A stretch of DNA of 64,000 bases from an uncultured Mucispirillum sp. (GTDB lineage: Bacteria; Chrysiogenota; Deferribacteres; Deferribacterales; Mucispirillaceae), in contig CALURO010000001.1 of assembly GCA_944323205.1 (NCBI GenBank), positions 1 to 64,000 of the forward strand, read 5' to 3'. The position numbers and the translations under genes were made by a program. Under the pieces are notes generated by a model. It was not told the origin of the DNA, searched no databases, and saw nothing but the letters and a program-made list of their open reading frames with translations. Position 1 is the stretch's first letter, and the number at the start of each line of letters is the position of its first letter. This document shows positions 16,051 through 26,346 of this stretch, piece by piece.

Positions 16051-18204
16051 ATTCTTAACATTGATGAGGCATTAAATGAAAGACAGGTGGAAGCTGTAAA
16101 AACTACAGAAGGTCCTGTTTTAGTGCTTGCAGGAGCCGGCACTGGAAAAACAAGAGTTATTACTTACCGCATAGCACATTTAATTGTAAATAAGGAAGTA
16201 TCTGCAGGAAATATTTTAGCTGTTACTTTCACTAATAAAGCAGCAGGTGAGATGAAAAGCAGACTGCAGGAATTAATTGGTGCTCTTGCTAATGGGGTAT
16301 GGATGGGAACATTTCACTCTATATGTTTAGGGATACTCCGTGCTGAAACAGAATATGCAGGGCTGCCAAAATCTTTTTCTATTGTAGACCAGGAAGACAG
16401 GCTTGCAATACTCAGGCAGATTATAAAAGCTCTTAATATTGACCCTAAGCAGTTCAGCCCAAAATCATATCTGCATGCTATAAGCTCATATAAAAATACA
16501 GAAAACTATGTTAGAAATGAGCCTATAGAAGAAACTTTCCATATGCTTAAAATAGTTTATGAAGCATACAGGCAGGAGCTAGAGCTGCAACGGCTTGTAG
16601 ATTTTGATGATATGATATCATTATGTGTGCGGATGTTTGTAAATTTTCCTGAAATATTAAATAAATATCAAGATATCTATAAATATATACTTGTTGATGA
16701 ATATCAGGATACTAATGCTGTGCAGTTCAGGCTTTTGTATATGCTTGCAGGTGCAAATGGAAACTTATGTGTTGTTGGAGATGATGACCAGTCCATATAC
16801 GGCTGGCGTGGAGCAGAAGTCCGCAATATATTAGAGTTTGATAAAGTTTTTGAAAATGTAAAAGAGATTAAGCTTGAAGGGAATTACAGAAGCGGCAAAA
16901 GTATATTATCTATTGCTAACAGGCTGATAGAAAATAACACATACCGCAGAGGTAAAACATTAGAAGCCAGTGCAGATAAAGAGTCAGAAGTTAGAAAGTT
17001 TGACTGGTATAATGATGTAGAAGAAGCCAGTTTTGTGGCAAAAACTATAATTGATAAGCATGATAATGGTATAAATTATGATGATATAGCCATACTTTAC
17101 AGAACTAATGCTCAGTCATTAAATTTTGAAAGAGCATTAAAAATGGCAAATATTCCACATAAAGTCATAGGCAATATCGGATTTTACCAGCGAAGAGAAA
17201 TTAAAGATATTCTAGCTTATTTAAAATTTTCTGATAACCAGAATGATGAACAGGCTTTTCTTAGAAGTATATCTATACCAAAAAGAGGGCTGGGTAACTC
17301 CACTAATGATAAAATAATATCTTATGCAGAAGAAAATAATATTACTATACTTGAAGCACTAGAAACTGACTTAAAATTCCTTGCTAAAAGCAGAGCTGCT
17401 GTTGATATATATATTACATTAATACATGATGTTATTAAATGCGAGAGCATTAGAGAAAAAATAGAACTTATACTTAACACTATAAAATATAAAGAATATC
17501 TGCAAAATTCAGGTGAAGAACCAGATATAATAGAAAGAAAAATAGAAAATATAGATGAGCTTATATCAGATGCTGTTCGTTTTGAAGAGCAAAACGGCTC
17601 ATCTCTTTCTGACTTTTTAGCAGGTGCTGCTCTTATATCATCTAATGATGAAGATGATATGGAAGGCTCTGTAAAATTAATGACTATACATGCAGCTAAA
17701 GGGCTTGAATTTAAGCTGGTTTTTTTAACAGGGCTTGAAGAAGGTCTTTTCCCGCTGGGTAATGAAGAGGGCGAAGCAAATATTGAAGAAGAAAGAAGAC
17801 TTTGTTATGTTGGAGTCACTCGTGCTATGGAAACTCTTTATATTACAAGAGCAAAAAACAGGCTTCGCGGTGGCAGACATACACAGTCACAGGAATCAAG
17901 ATTTTTAGGTGAGCTGCAACACGGCAGGGCATTTAAATTTAATAAAGGCTCCACAAACAATACTTTTACAAACAAGTCTGGAAATTATGCAGATTACATT
18001 AAAAATTCTTCCAATTCTGAGAAAAAAGAGTATAATGATGATAATGCAGCATCTTTTCCTGCCTCATCAAAAGTATATCATTCTGTATTTGGTGAAGGAA
18101 TAGTGCTTTTCAGCGAAGGCAGTGGAGAAAATGAAAAAGTAACTGTTCATTTTAAAAAAAATGGTGTTAAAAAAATAATTGCTAAATTTTTAGAAAAAGC
18201 ATAA
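16051..18204 (+). CDS. pcrA: PcrA/UvrD-type SF1A DNA helicase, apparent ATT start
   Basis: A 3'-5' DNA helicase for repair and replication restart, about 717 aa. Motifs: Q motif LNERQVEAV, Walker A AGAGTGKTR, DEYQDTNAVQF, DDDQSIYGWRGAE, LEGNYRSGKSI, MTIHAAKGLEF and YVGVTRAMETLY. The C-terminal Tudor-like segment (VFGEGIVLFSEG) is typical of PcrA. The Q motif lies upstream of the first standard start (GTG 16087). No ATG, GTG or TTG exists in frame between the clcA stop and that codon. GGGAGG (16039-16044) is placed six bases before ATT at 16051, which I take as the start. Confidence 0.93.
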   Translation: MLNIDEALNERQVEAVKTTEGPVLVLAGAGTGKTRVITYRIAHLIVNKEVSAGNILAVTFTNKAAGEMKSRLQELIGALANGVWMGTFHSICLGILRAETEYAGLPKSFSIVDQEDRLAILRQIIKALNIDPKQFSPKSYLHAISSYKNTENYVRNEPIEETFHMLKIVYEAYRQELELQRLVDFDDMISLCVRMFVNFPEILNKYQDIYKYILVDEYQDTNAVQFRLLYMLAGANGNLCVVGDDDQSIYGWRGAEVRNILEFDKVFENVKEIKLEGNYRSGKSILSIANRLIENNTYRRGKTLEASADKESEVRKFDWYNDVEEASFVAKTIIDKHDNGINYDDIAILYRTNAQSLNFERALKMANIPHKVIGNIGFYQRREIKDILAYLKFSDNQNDEQAFLRSISIPKRGLGNSTNDKIISYAEENNITILEALETDLKFLAKSRAAVDIYITLIHDVIKCESIREKIELILNTIKYKEYLQNSGEEPDIIERKIENIDELISDAVRFEEQNGSSLSDFLAGAALISSNDEDDMEGSVKLMTIHAAKGLEFKLVFLTGLEEGLFPLGNEEGEANIEEERRLCYVGVTRAMETLYITRAKNRLRGGRHTQSQESRFLGELQHGRAFKFNKGSTNNTFTNKSGNYADYIKNSSNSEKKEYNDDNAASFPASSKVYHSVFGEGIVLFSEGSGENEKVTVHFKKNGVKKIIAKFLEKA

Positions 18205-18234
18205 CTATATAATATATATAAAATGGAGGATATT

Positions 18235-18639
18235 ATGTTACTAAACAAAATTAATCATATAGGTGTGGCAGTAAAATCAATTGAAGCTGCTCTTCCTTTT
18301 TACAAAGCTATGGGTGCAGATGTTAACCATATTGAAGAAGTACCAAGCCAGAAAGTAAAAACTGCTTTCATTCAGGTTGGTGAAACTACTATTGAGCTTG
18401 TAGAAGCTACTTCTCCAGAAAGCCCTATTGCTAAATATCTTGAAAAAAACAGAGAAGGCTTACATCATATCTGCTTTGAAGTGGAAGATATTGCAGCATG
18501 CCTTGCTGAACTTAAAAAAGCAGAGATACCACTTATTGACCAAGAGCCAAAAGCTGGTGCGCATAATATGCTTGTAGCGTTTGTTCATCCAAAAGGTAAT
18601 AACGGAGTATTAACTGAGCTTGCTCAGCATCAAAAATAA
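18235..18639 (+). CDS. mce: Methylmalonyl-CoA epimerase
   Basis: A 134-aa VOC-fold metalloenzyme that interconverts the (R) and (S) forms of methylmalonyl-CoA in propionate metabolism. It begins with INHIGVAVKSIE and carries HHICFEVEDI and the late acidic ligand in GVLTELAQ, matching the metal-binding His/Glu pattern. ATG 18235 is preceded by GGAGG at 18225-18229; the upstream in-frame ATG at 18223 overlaps that site. No mutase or carboxylase gene is in the window. Confidence 0.9.
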   Translation: MLLNKINHIGVAVKSIEAALPFYKAMGADVNHIEEVPSQKVKTAFIQVGETTIELVEATSPESPIAKYLEKNREGLHHICFEVEDIAACLAELKKAEIPLIDQEPKAGAHNMLVAFVHPKGNNGVLTELAQHQK

Positions 18640-18647
18640 ATAAAAAA

Positions 18648-18668
18648 GGGGGCTTAAAAACCCCCTTA
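18648..18668. terminator. Bidirectional terminator
   Basis: GGGGG and CCCCC arms around a CTTAAAAA loop lie between convergent genes. The plus side ends in TTAT only, while the minus side runs into six T, so it serves the SUFU-domain gene best and the epimerase gene weakly. Confidence 0.65.
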
Positions 18669-18682
18669 TCTATTAATTAACT

Positions 18683-19864
18683 TTATTCCTGCTCTTCCTG
18701 CCATTCTTTATATAGTTCATCAAGAATTTTTGATATATCCTGATAATACTTTTCAGTGTATTCCATAAAAAGAAACTCTAAATCACACATTTCGTCTGTA
18801 TCTATATTATTTTCTTCAAAATATTCTACTGCATAGTTTTCTACAGCATCATAATAATCACCTTTTTCGCCGCCTTGAATATCATTAAAGCAGTATGAGT
18901 ATATAAAATCTACAGCTTCTTCTTTTATAAAGCTGCATCTTAATGCACCAATAAGCTTATCTGCAATGAAAAGTCTTAAATCTATACTTTCTGGTGCAGT
19001 TTTAACTTTATTAATTTCATCGCTGTATTTTGCTTTAAAACTATCATTTAATAAATCATTTTCTATCAGCCACCTTAAAAGAACAGCCATATGGTTAAAT
19101 GCTGCAAGCTCCCCTGTCTGCTGAACAAGATTATATTTATAAAGTGGAATAAGATATGCAAGCCCCTCATCAAAAATATCTTCATAGTCATATAAATATC
19201 TGTCTGGATAAACAATAAAGTTATGAAAAATCATACGATGGAAAATAAGTGACTGGTCCAGATTTGCTGCACGGTCTATTTCAAAACTCTGTATTGGCAT
19301 AATCTGTAAAAATCCTACTTTTTCCCCATCTGGAAGTGTGCAGATACGCTCTTCTTCTGATATGTATGCTGGAGATATTAATATACCGCCTGTATCATTG
19401 GTGCTTGGAGATAAAGGCTCTTCATCATCCATTATATTGCCCATTACAAAATAGCTGTCATTATCAACAGGTGCTTGAGCAAGGTTTTTTAATACTTTTA
19501 CAGGATAATTCCATTCGTCATACATACTGCCAAATATTGGAGTAACTGTTTCGCCAGTTATTAAACCTGTAGGTTTTGAAAGAGCCAAATCCATATTCCA
19601 GTCTGGGCTTAAATATATTAAAAGTTCAATTCTATCTAAATCAGTATCTTTAAAATCATCAGGCAGCTCCATTTTATAAGCTCCCATACCGCAGGTTATA
19701 AGTGTATAAAAATCTCTTTCTTTTGTTGGTTCAATAACAAAAATGCGTAAATCAAGATTTTCACTTTCTTCAACAGGAATTATTCTAGAGATGCTGCCAA
19801 AATGCTTTATAATGTGGTCTTCCACAGTCTGCATTTCATAAGGGGAGAAAGAATATTTTGCCAT
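18683..19864 (-). CDS. SUFU (suppressor of fused) domain protein
   Basis: A 393-aa acidic cytoplasmic protein. The N-terminal 190 residues resemble the suppressor-of-fused domain found in many bacterial proteins of unknown role: ITCGMGAYKMELP, ELLIYLSPDWNM and IMPIQSFEIDRA. The C-terminal half is helical and has no recognisable domain. Bacterial SUFU proteins often act as immunity proteins in polymorphic toxin systems, but no toxin gene is near. The start is ATG 19864 (MAKYSF); an upstream in-frame codon at 19876 is less likely. Confidence 0.7.
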   Translation of the reverse strand: MAKYSFSPYEMQTVEDHIIKHFGSISRIIPVEESENLDLRIFVIEPTKERDFYTLITCGMGAYKMELPDDFKDTDLDRIELLIYLSPDWNMDLALSKPTGLITGETVTPIFGSMYDEWNYPVKVLKNLAQAPVDNDSYFVMGNIMDDEEPLSPSTNDTGGILISPAYISEEERICTLPDGEKVGFLQIMPIQSFEIDRAANLDQSLIFHRMIFHNFIVYPDRYLYDYEDIFDEGLAYLIPLYKYNLVQQTGELAAFNHMAVLLRWLIENDLLNDSFKAKYSDEINKVKTAPESIDLRLFIADKLIGALRCSFIKEEAVDFIYSYCFNDIQGGEKGDYYDAVENYAVEYFEENNIDTDEMCDLEFLFMEYTEKYYQDISKILDELYKEWQEEQE

Positions 19865-19939
19865 AAGACACCACAAAGATTTTATTTATAAGATTTCACC
19901 ACATATAATGCAGTGAAATCATTATATTTATGAAAGGGC

Positions 19940-21067
19940 TTACTCAATCTCATCATTTTTTATAGCCTCTAATTTATTCATTGAAGACTCCAGTTTATTA
20001 TTTCTTGTAGTTCTTAAAGAATCATATTCTGACGATACTTTCCCTATTAAATCGCCCAGCTTTATAAAGCCCTCTGAATATTTTATCCATTCCTTACGGA
20101 AAGAGCCCATTGCCTGCATTAAATCTTTTGCACGCTTTTCCATAGCAAAATTTTCTGCTGCCTGCCTGATTACTGCTAAAACTGATATGGTTGTAACAGG
20201 CGAACATATCATAACACCCTCTTTTGATGCCATATCTAAAAGTTCTGGTGCTGTTTCAAATATAAATGAATATATTTTTTCATTAGGAATAAACATAATA
20301 GCACAGTTTACAGTGCCGTTTTCTGTATCTATATATTCTCTGCCGGAAATTGCTTTTATATGGTTTTTGACATCTTTTATAAACTCTTTTGCATAAAATG
20401 CTTTTTCATTTTCTGGAGATTCCATATATCTTTTATAATTTTCATAAGGAAATTTTACATCCATATTTAAAGTTGTGCCATTAGGAAGTAAAAATGTAAA
20501 ATCAGGCCTTTTACCTGTCACATCGCTTTTCTGCTGGCGGATATAGTTTATACCTTCTTTAAGTCCTGCATAGTTTAATACATCATCTGCCATACGCTCT
20601 GCCCACTGGCCTCTGCCCTGTTTTGATGAAAGTGTTTCCTTTAATCCATTTGTAACATGAAAAAGCTCGCTTGTTTTAGCTCTGCTGTCATCTATAATAC
20701 TTTTTAATTCGCCCATCTGCATATTTCTTGCATTTTCCATAGTATTAATCAGCCCTGTTAATTTTAAAAGTTCGCTGTTTAATGTTTCTATGCGTTTTTC
20801 AATAATCTCTTTCTGACCGCTTATTTCTTTTGCTGATATCTCCCGTTCACTTTTTAATCTTCCAGAAAGCATATCTGTAGTTTTAGATATTGTATCAAGA
20901 GAGATTTCTGCAAAGTTGCTTTTTAAAAGTGCTGTTGCTTCATCAAGTGCTGCATTAAATTTTTCTTCACTGCGTCTTGAAGCAAGCTTTGTAATAAACC
21001 ATACAAATAATGCACCAAACACCATACCAGAAATAAATACACTGATGATATATAAAGTGTTAGACAT
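19940..21067 (-). CDS. rmuC: DNA recombination protein RmuC
   Basis: A 375-aa protein with an N-terminal membrane helix (residues 3-25), a coiled coil (about 30-130) and the RmuC nuclease-like domain: GRGQWAERMADDVLNYAG, KRPDFTFLLPNG, LNMDVKFPYENY and VMICSPVTTISVL. The family limits inversions at repeats. It starts five bases after the smc stop and is probably cotranscribed with it. Confidence 0.93.
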   Translation of the reverse strand: MSNTLYIISVFISGMVFGALFVWFITKLASRRSEEKFNAALDEATALLKSNFAEISLDTISKTTDMLSGRLKSEREISAKEISGQKEIIEKRIETLNSELLKLTGLINTMENARNMQMGELKSIIDDSRAKTSELFHVTNGLKETLSSKQGRGQWAERMADDVLNYAGLKEGINYIRQQKSDVTGKRPDFTFLLPNGTTLNMDVKFPYENYKRYMESPENEKAFYAKEFIKDVKNHIKAISGREYIDTENGTVNCAIMFIPNEKIYSFIFETAPELLDMASKEGVMICSPVTTISVLAVIRQAAENFAMEKRAKDLMQAMGSFRKEWIKYSEGFIKLGDLIGKVSSEYDSLRTTRNNKLESSMNKLEAIKNDEIE

Positions 21068-21072
21068 AATAA

Positions 21073-24000
21073 CTACCTTCCTGCTCTTGCCACCTGCTCT
21101 AATGTAACAGATAATATTGTAGAAACACCATATTCCTGCATAGCAACACCATATATAGAGTCTGCGATGCTCATAGTATTATGGTTATGGGTAATAAGTA
21201 TAAACTGAGTTTTATCAGAAAGTGCTTTTACCATACCAACATATCTTTCAACATTTGCATCATCAAGTGGAGCATCTACCTCATCAAGAAAACAGAATGG
21301 AGTAGGTTTCTGCAGAAATAATGCAAATAAAAGTGTCATAGCAGTAAGTGCTTTTTCCCCGCCAGATAAAAGCCCCATATGCTGAAGTTTTTTGCCCGGC
21401 GGCTGAATATATATTTCAACACCGCTTATCAGCATATTATCTGGGTCAGTTAATTTAAGTTCTGCCTCCCCGTTGCCAAATAATATATGAAATACCTCTA
21501 CAAACTTATCTTTTACAGAATTAAATGTTTCTTCAAACATTCTAACAGTAGCTTCATCTGTTTCGCTGATAAATGAATTTATATCATCAATAGAGCCTTC
21601 TAAATCATTTCTTTGGTCTGTTAAAAATTTATATCTTTCTTCTGCATCTTTATAGTCATTTAAAGCATTTAAGTTAATAGGCCCTAAATCATCTAAACGG
21701 CTTTCTATTCTATTCATCTCTTCTTTTATTTTTCTAGGCTCTCTTTCTTTATCTGCATAAGTTAAATAATCATGGGATATTTCTATGCCATATTTTTCCA
21801 TATACTGTGCGGCACTTGCTTCTAAGACAGAATTAATACCTGCTAAATCAAGTTCATATTTACGGACTTCATCATCGCCTGTTTTAATTTCTGCATTAAT
21901 ATTTTCAGCCTTATTTCTAATATCTTCTATATTCTGCCGCATTTCATCAAGCATAATGGCAGCATTTCGCACTTCATCTTCTAATGAAAGCACTTCTTTT
22001 GATAAATTATCAAGTTGCTCTTTTAAAAGCTCTAACTCTTCATTCCATTTTATTTCATCAACATTTAAAAGCTGCTGCAGCCGTTCTTCAAGTTTAGTGA
22101 TATTATTTTTTACTTCTTCCCTTATACTTCTTTTGCTGGAAAGCTCCCTTTTAATAGAATTTGTCTGTTCTTCTTTTTGAGCATACTGTATTTTTATTTC
22201 TGTATGTTCCTGCTTTTTATCATCTAAGTTATCTTTTATAACTTCCAGCTTTTCTTCTAATTCTAATCGTTTTTCTTCTAAATCTGCCTGTTTTCTGCCT
22301 GCATTATTAATATCTTCTTTTAAACTTTCTATTTTTTTAACGCTTTCTGATAAAGTATTTTCTGCAAGCTCTATTTCTTTTGCAATAGTCGTTTTTCTTT
22401 TTTCAAGTCTTTCATATTCCTGCATAATGCCAGTATATTCTGCTTCTTTTTTAAGGAAAGAATCTCTTGAATTATTATATACTGCCTGCATATCATTTAA
22501 AACATTTATACTTTCTTCTAAATTATTATCAATATAGCTGATAATTTTTTCTGTTTCATAAATATCTGAGCTAAGTTTATCTATTTCTTTTTCAGCTTCT
22601 AATATACTTTCTTTTAATGATATTATTTGAAAACCTTTATCTTCTTCCCCTGCCTTTTTATAAATATGATTAGAAAAATAAATATTTTGATAAACTTCAT
22701 TTACCTGCATATTTAAAAGGTAGTTTCTAATGCTTTCTATTTCACTTTTAAAGGCAAATTTTACAGAGGATTTAAGATGAGATATTTTCTCAAAAAGCTC
22801 ATCTCTACTTTCATCATTAAATACTATAACATCGCCGATATCAATAAGTTTTACATATTCCATATCAGATAAGAAATCTATTAAAAGCCCTGCAATATAA
22901 GGCTTTAATACTGCTGTATCATCATTAAAAGATGAAGCAGCCTCAAGCTGTTTAGTAAAAAAAGATATATTATTTTCATAACTTTTTATTTCTGCTTTTA
23001 ATTCTCTGTTTTTTGTTTCTTCCTTTGCTTTCTGACTTGCAAGATTTTCAGTTTTCTCTTTTGCAGTATTTAAGTTTTCTTCGTCCTGCATCATTTTAAA
23101 CTGCATATTATCCATTTCCTGCTGAAAAGCATCTTTTTTAGAAACTGCTTCATTAAAAGCATCATAAATAGACTGCTGTTCTTTTTTAAGCCTTTCCATA
23201 TCCTGTTTTATATGTTCATAAGTTGATTCTATCCTTATAAGCTCATTTCTCTTAGCTGTAATGCTGCCTGTATATTCTATATACTCAGCGTCAGTTTCAT
23301 GAAACTCATCTTCTACATCTTCTTTCTGGCTTATTAAATCATCAATAGTATCAGAAAGTTCTTCCAGCTTATCACCTACATATTCTAATGCATCACTTGC
23401 AGTGTCAAGCTCATCTGTCAAGTTTTCAATACTTTCTGCCATCTCTTCGTATCTTGCAGTTTCCTGCCTTATGCTTGCCTGTAAGTTTGCTTTTATATCA
23501 TCACTTGATGCAATTTTAGTTTCAAGAGCTTTAATATCACCTTCTGTATTTGCTTTTTTCATAGCGGTCTGCACTCTTTTTTCCTGCAGCTGCTCATACT
23601 CTTCCTGACGGGCATTATAGTCATTATTTGCTACATTTTCTATACGAACAAGCTCTGCATATTTTGCAAGCATATTTTCTAAATTCTGCTTTTTTTCAAT
23701 TAAAAGGGATTTTATTTTGCTGCCATCTTCTGCTTTTATATAATAAGAAGTGCATAAATATGACTGTTCAAGCCTTTTGAAATTACTCTGCAGCTCTTCA
23801 TATATTTTAAGCTGCTCTACTTGAGATGATAACGACTGCATCTGTGTAACAATTTCTTCAATAATATCTGTTACCCTGTCAAGATTATCCCTTGTCTGCT
23901 GCAGTCTTCTTTCTGCTTCTTTCTTTTTATCTTTAAACTTTGTAACACCAGCAGTTTCTTCTAAGAAAAACCGTAGTTCTTCAGGGCTTGCATTAATTAT

Positions 24001-24453
24001 TTTATCAACTTTCCCCTGCTCAATAATAGATATACTTCTAGCACCAAGCCCTGTATCCATAAATATATCTTTAATATCTTTTAAGCGGCATTTTCTATTA
24101 TTAATATAATATTCTCTTTCCCCTGTTTTATAAAATTTACGGGTAATAGTTATTTCTGAGAATGTGCCGTATTTTGCAGCCACCGCCTCATCTATCTCTG
24201 ATAAAGTAAGTCCTACTTCTGCAAAGCCAGCAGGTTTTCTTTTTTGTGAGCCGTTAAATACAATATCTTCCATTTCAGCACCGCGTAGCTCTTTTGCATT
24301 CTGCTCACCAAACACCCAGCGGACAGCATCCATTATATTACTTTTTCCACTGCCATTAGGTCCAACTATAGCTGTAATGCCGTCAGGAAAATCTACAGTT
24401 GTCTTATCTACAAATGATTTAAAACCATGAAGGTATAATTTATTAAATTTCAT
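21073..24453 (-). CDS. smc: Chromosome segregation ATPase SMC
   Basis: A 1126-aa condensin subunit that compacts and segregates the chromosome. Walker A is VGPNGSGKSNIMDAV near residue 32. Coiled coils span about 170-490 and 650-960, with a hinge at about 495-640 (YIAGLLIDFLSDMEYVKLID). The ABC signature LLSGGEKALTAM and Walker B FCFLDEVDAPLDDANVERY are at the C-terminus. Length is normal. Partner genes scpA and scpB are not in the window. The large antisense frames inside it are shadows of the coiled coil. Confidence 0.97.
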   Translation of the reverse strand: MKFNKLYLHGFKSFVDKTTVDFPDGITAIVGPNGSGKSNIMDAVRWVFGEQNAKELRGAEMEDIVFNGSQKRKPAGFAEVGLTLSEIDEAVAAKYGTFSEITITRKFYKTGEREYYINNRKCRLKDIKDIFMDTGLGARSISIIEQGKVDKIINASPEELRFFLEETAGVTKFKDKKKEAERRLQQTRDNLDRVTDIIEEIVTQMQSLSSQVEQLKIYEELQSNFKRLEQSYLCTSYYIKAEDGSKIKSLLIEKKQNLENMLAKYAELVRIENVANNDYNARQEEYEQLQEKRVQTAMKKANTEGDIKALETKIASSDDIKANLQASIRQETARYEEMAESIENLTDELDTASDALEYVGDKLEELSDTIDDLISQKEDVEDEFHETDAEYIEYTGSITAKRNELIRIESTYEHIKQDMERLKKEQQSIYDAFNEAVSKKDAFQQEMDNMQFKMMQDEENLNTAKEKTENLASQKAKEETKNRELKAEIKSYENNISFFTKQLEAASSFNDDTAVLKPYIAGLLIDFLSDMEYVKLIDIGDVIVFNDESRDELFEKISHLKSSVKFAFKSEIESIRNYLLNMQVNEVYQNIYFSNHIYKKAGEEDKGFQIISLKESILEAEKEIDKLSSDIYETEKIISYIDNNLEESINVLNDMQAVYNNSRDSFLKKEAEYTGIMQEYERLEKRKTTIAKEIELAENTLSESVKKIESLKEDINNAGRKQADLEEKRLELEEKLEVIKDNLDDKKQEHTEIKIQYAQKEEQTNSIKRELSSKRSIREEVKNNITKLEERLQQLLNVDEIKWNEELELLKEQLDNLSKEVLSLEDEVRNAAIMLDEMRQNIEDIRNKAENINAEIKTGDDEVRKYELDLAGINSVLEASAAQYMEKYGIEISHDYLTYADKEREPRKIKEEMNRIESRLDDLGPINLNALNDYKDAEERYKFLTDQRNDLEGSIDDINSFISETDEATVRMFEETFNSVKDKFVEVFHILFGNGEAELKLTDPDNMLISGVEIYIQPPGKKLQHMGLLSGGEKALTAMTLLFALFLQKPTPFCFLDEVDAPLDDANVERYVGMVKALSDKTQFILITHNHNTMSIADSIYGVAMQEYGVSTILSVTLEQVARAGR

Positions 24454-24505
24454 AACATCTTATTTTGCTTGATTTTATATTTTTTTTCAAGGATTATTTT
24501 TTAAT

Positions 24506-25525
24506 CTATAACATATAACAGGGAAAATATGTTTCAAACTCTTCCCTTTCTCCCGGGTCGTAATTTAATATTTTTTCCCAGATACTGCCATGCTCCATAC
24601 AGTAATATATAAAAGGCTTTTTCCAGTGTTTTTTTAATCTTTCTGTAACAAAGCTAATCATTTTTATTCTTTCAGCTTTAAAATACCTTGTTTTGCCATC
24701 TATTCCTTTTATAAAATCACCTTTTGTTAAAATAGATGGATTTTTACGCTGCCTTATAATATTCATTAACTCTGATGGACATCTAAATGTAGATATACTT
24801 ATATATTCTACAGATTCTTCTTTTATTCTTGAAGTTAAATTATCTATTAATTCCCCGTATAATTTTTCAAAATCTTCTGTCATAATTAAAGGGTCAAAGT
24901 GAAAGCCTGTTTTATAGCCATATTGTGATACTGTTTCTGCAGCACGCAGCCGCCTTTCCAAAGTGGCAGTATATGGCTCTTCCTGCTCTATAATAGATGC
25001 AGGGTTCAAGCTCCAAGATACCATTACATTTTTTGGATTTAAGTTTAAAAGGTTATCTATAACATCAGATTTTGTTTTAAATTCAAATAAAATATTATCA
25101 AGATTATTAACAAAAGGCACTATTATTTTTGAAAGGGGTATAGTTTTATCCATTGCAAGACTATCACTTAATTCGCCACTTCCTATACGCCTTTTCTGTT
25201 CTTTTACTGATGCCTGAATATCTGCAAGCACATTATCAATATTTCCTGCCACTCTAATATGCTTGTGCGGTAAGTATAACTGCAATATACAGTAAGCACA
25301 GTCAAAAGGGCAGCCCTGCATAATATCTACCACATGATAGTTGCAGCACCTGTATATATTTGTAGCAGGACAGCGGTGCACAAAATTATCTGCACAGTTA
25401 GATATTACTATATTGCTTTTTTTATCTTCAACATTAAAGCCGTCATCTATTACTTCTATATTATGCTCTTTTGTAATAAGCTCTGCTAAATAAGTATGCT
25501 GGGCGGATTTTTCTACATATATCAT
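24506..25525 (-). CDS. Spore-photoproduct-lyase-like radical SAM protein
   Basis: A 339-aa SPL-family radical SAM protein. The cluster-binding motif is CPFDCAYC (CX3CX2C) in the context DIMQGCPFDCAYCILQLYL. Preceding it are SNCADNFVHRCPATN and YRCCNYHVVDI, and the N-terminus has the family KSAQHTYLAELI. True spore photoproduct lyases repair thymine dimers in spores; non-sporulating bacteria carry relatives of unknown role, perhaps DNA repair. It is placed 52 bases before smc on the same strand. Confidence 0.85.
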   Translation of the reverse strand: MIYVEKSAQHTYLAELITKEHNIEVIDDGFNVEDKKSNIVISNCADNFVHRCPATNIYRCCNYHVVDIMQGCPFDCAYCILQLYLPHKHIRVAGNIDNVLADIQASVKEQKRRIGSGELSDSLAMDKTIPLSKIIVPFVNNLDNILFEFKTKSDVIDNLLNLNPKNVMVSWSLNPASIIEQEEPYTATLERRLRAAETVSQYGYKTGFHFDPLIMTEDFEKLYGELIDNLTSRIKEESVEYISISTFRCPSELMNIIRQRKNPSILTKGDFIKGIDGKTRYFKAERIKMISFVTERLKKHWKKPFIYYCMEHGSIWEKILNYDPGEREEFETYFPCYML

Positions 25526-25554
25526 ATAATAAGCTGTATCCTTTTATTAAAAAA

Positions 25555-26337
25555 TTATTTTAACCCATATTTTTCTAATAATTCATAAAATAATTTTATA
25601 TTTATTTTATTATTTTCTAAAATACTTAATATATTTTCATAATCCTGCATACTGTTTATATCAAAAGAAATATTTAATTTTGGTGATTCAAAGCTGTCTA
25701 AATTATTTATTTTTATATTTTTAAAATTATTAATTAATTCTGCATATTTTTCATCTATTTCTATATGGCTTTTACTTCTTGTATCTGGAAATATAAAATC
25801 TGGGCTGTAATTTTCTGGAATAATCTCTTTAAAATCACATACCTTTTCAACATATTTACGGAAACCCTGCATAGATAAATCATTATATTTAATATGCTCG
25901 GCAATAAAATTTATTATATATTCCTGCTGGCTTGTAATTAATGATGTAGTTTTTAAAGGAATATCTTTTTTATCAATAAAATCTATTAAATTTTTCGGCA
26001 GATTTAATGATTTTTCTAATGTTTCAAAACTTTTTCTTCCCTTTATATTTTTTGCCTGAAATATATTTATTTTATTAATATCTGCATTTAATTTAGTGCA
26101 TATTTCATATATTTTTATAAGTATTTTAAATGAAATATTATGTATAAAATTTACATATAAATTTATGGCATCATCTGCTGAATATTCTCCATAATAAATA
26201 TATTCACTGCTCCCATTATTAAAGCCGCTTATCTGATAATATATACTATTGATAGACAAGGCAAATGCAGGAAGACTATTATTTTCATAAATATTAAATA
26301 AATCTTTATTAATGTTTTCTATTACTTTGATTTCCAT
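25555..26337 (-). CDS. Hypothetical protein
   Basis: A 260-aa soluble protein, rich in Ile, Asn and Lys, with no signal peptide, membrane helix or motif I recognise. It lies ten bases after the 656-aa secreted protein and 29 bases before the SPL-like gene, so it is part of the same leftward operon. The middle has helical repeats (IIPENYSPDFIFPD linking them). No function is proposed. Confidence 0.65.
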   Translation of the reverse strand: MEIKVIENINKDLFNIYENNSLPAFALSINSIYYQISGFNNGSSEYIYYGEYSADDAINLYVNFIHNISFKILIKIYEICTKLNADINKINIFQAKNIKGRKSFETLEKSLNLPKNLIDFIDKKDIPLKTTSLITSQQEYIINFIAEHIKYNDLSMQGFRKYVEKVCDFKEIIPENYSPDFIFPDTRSKSHIEIDEKYAELINNFKNIKINNLDSFESPKLNISFDINSMQDYENILSILENNKINIKLFYELLEKYGLK

Positions 26338-26346
26338 AATATCCTT

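Noticed and set aside
21785..22180. 131-codon frame antisense to smc
   Set aside because: Ser-rich shadow of the coiled-coil coding strand.
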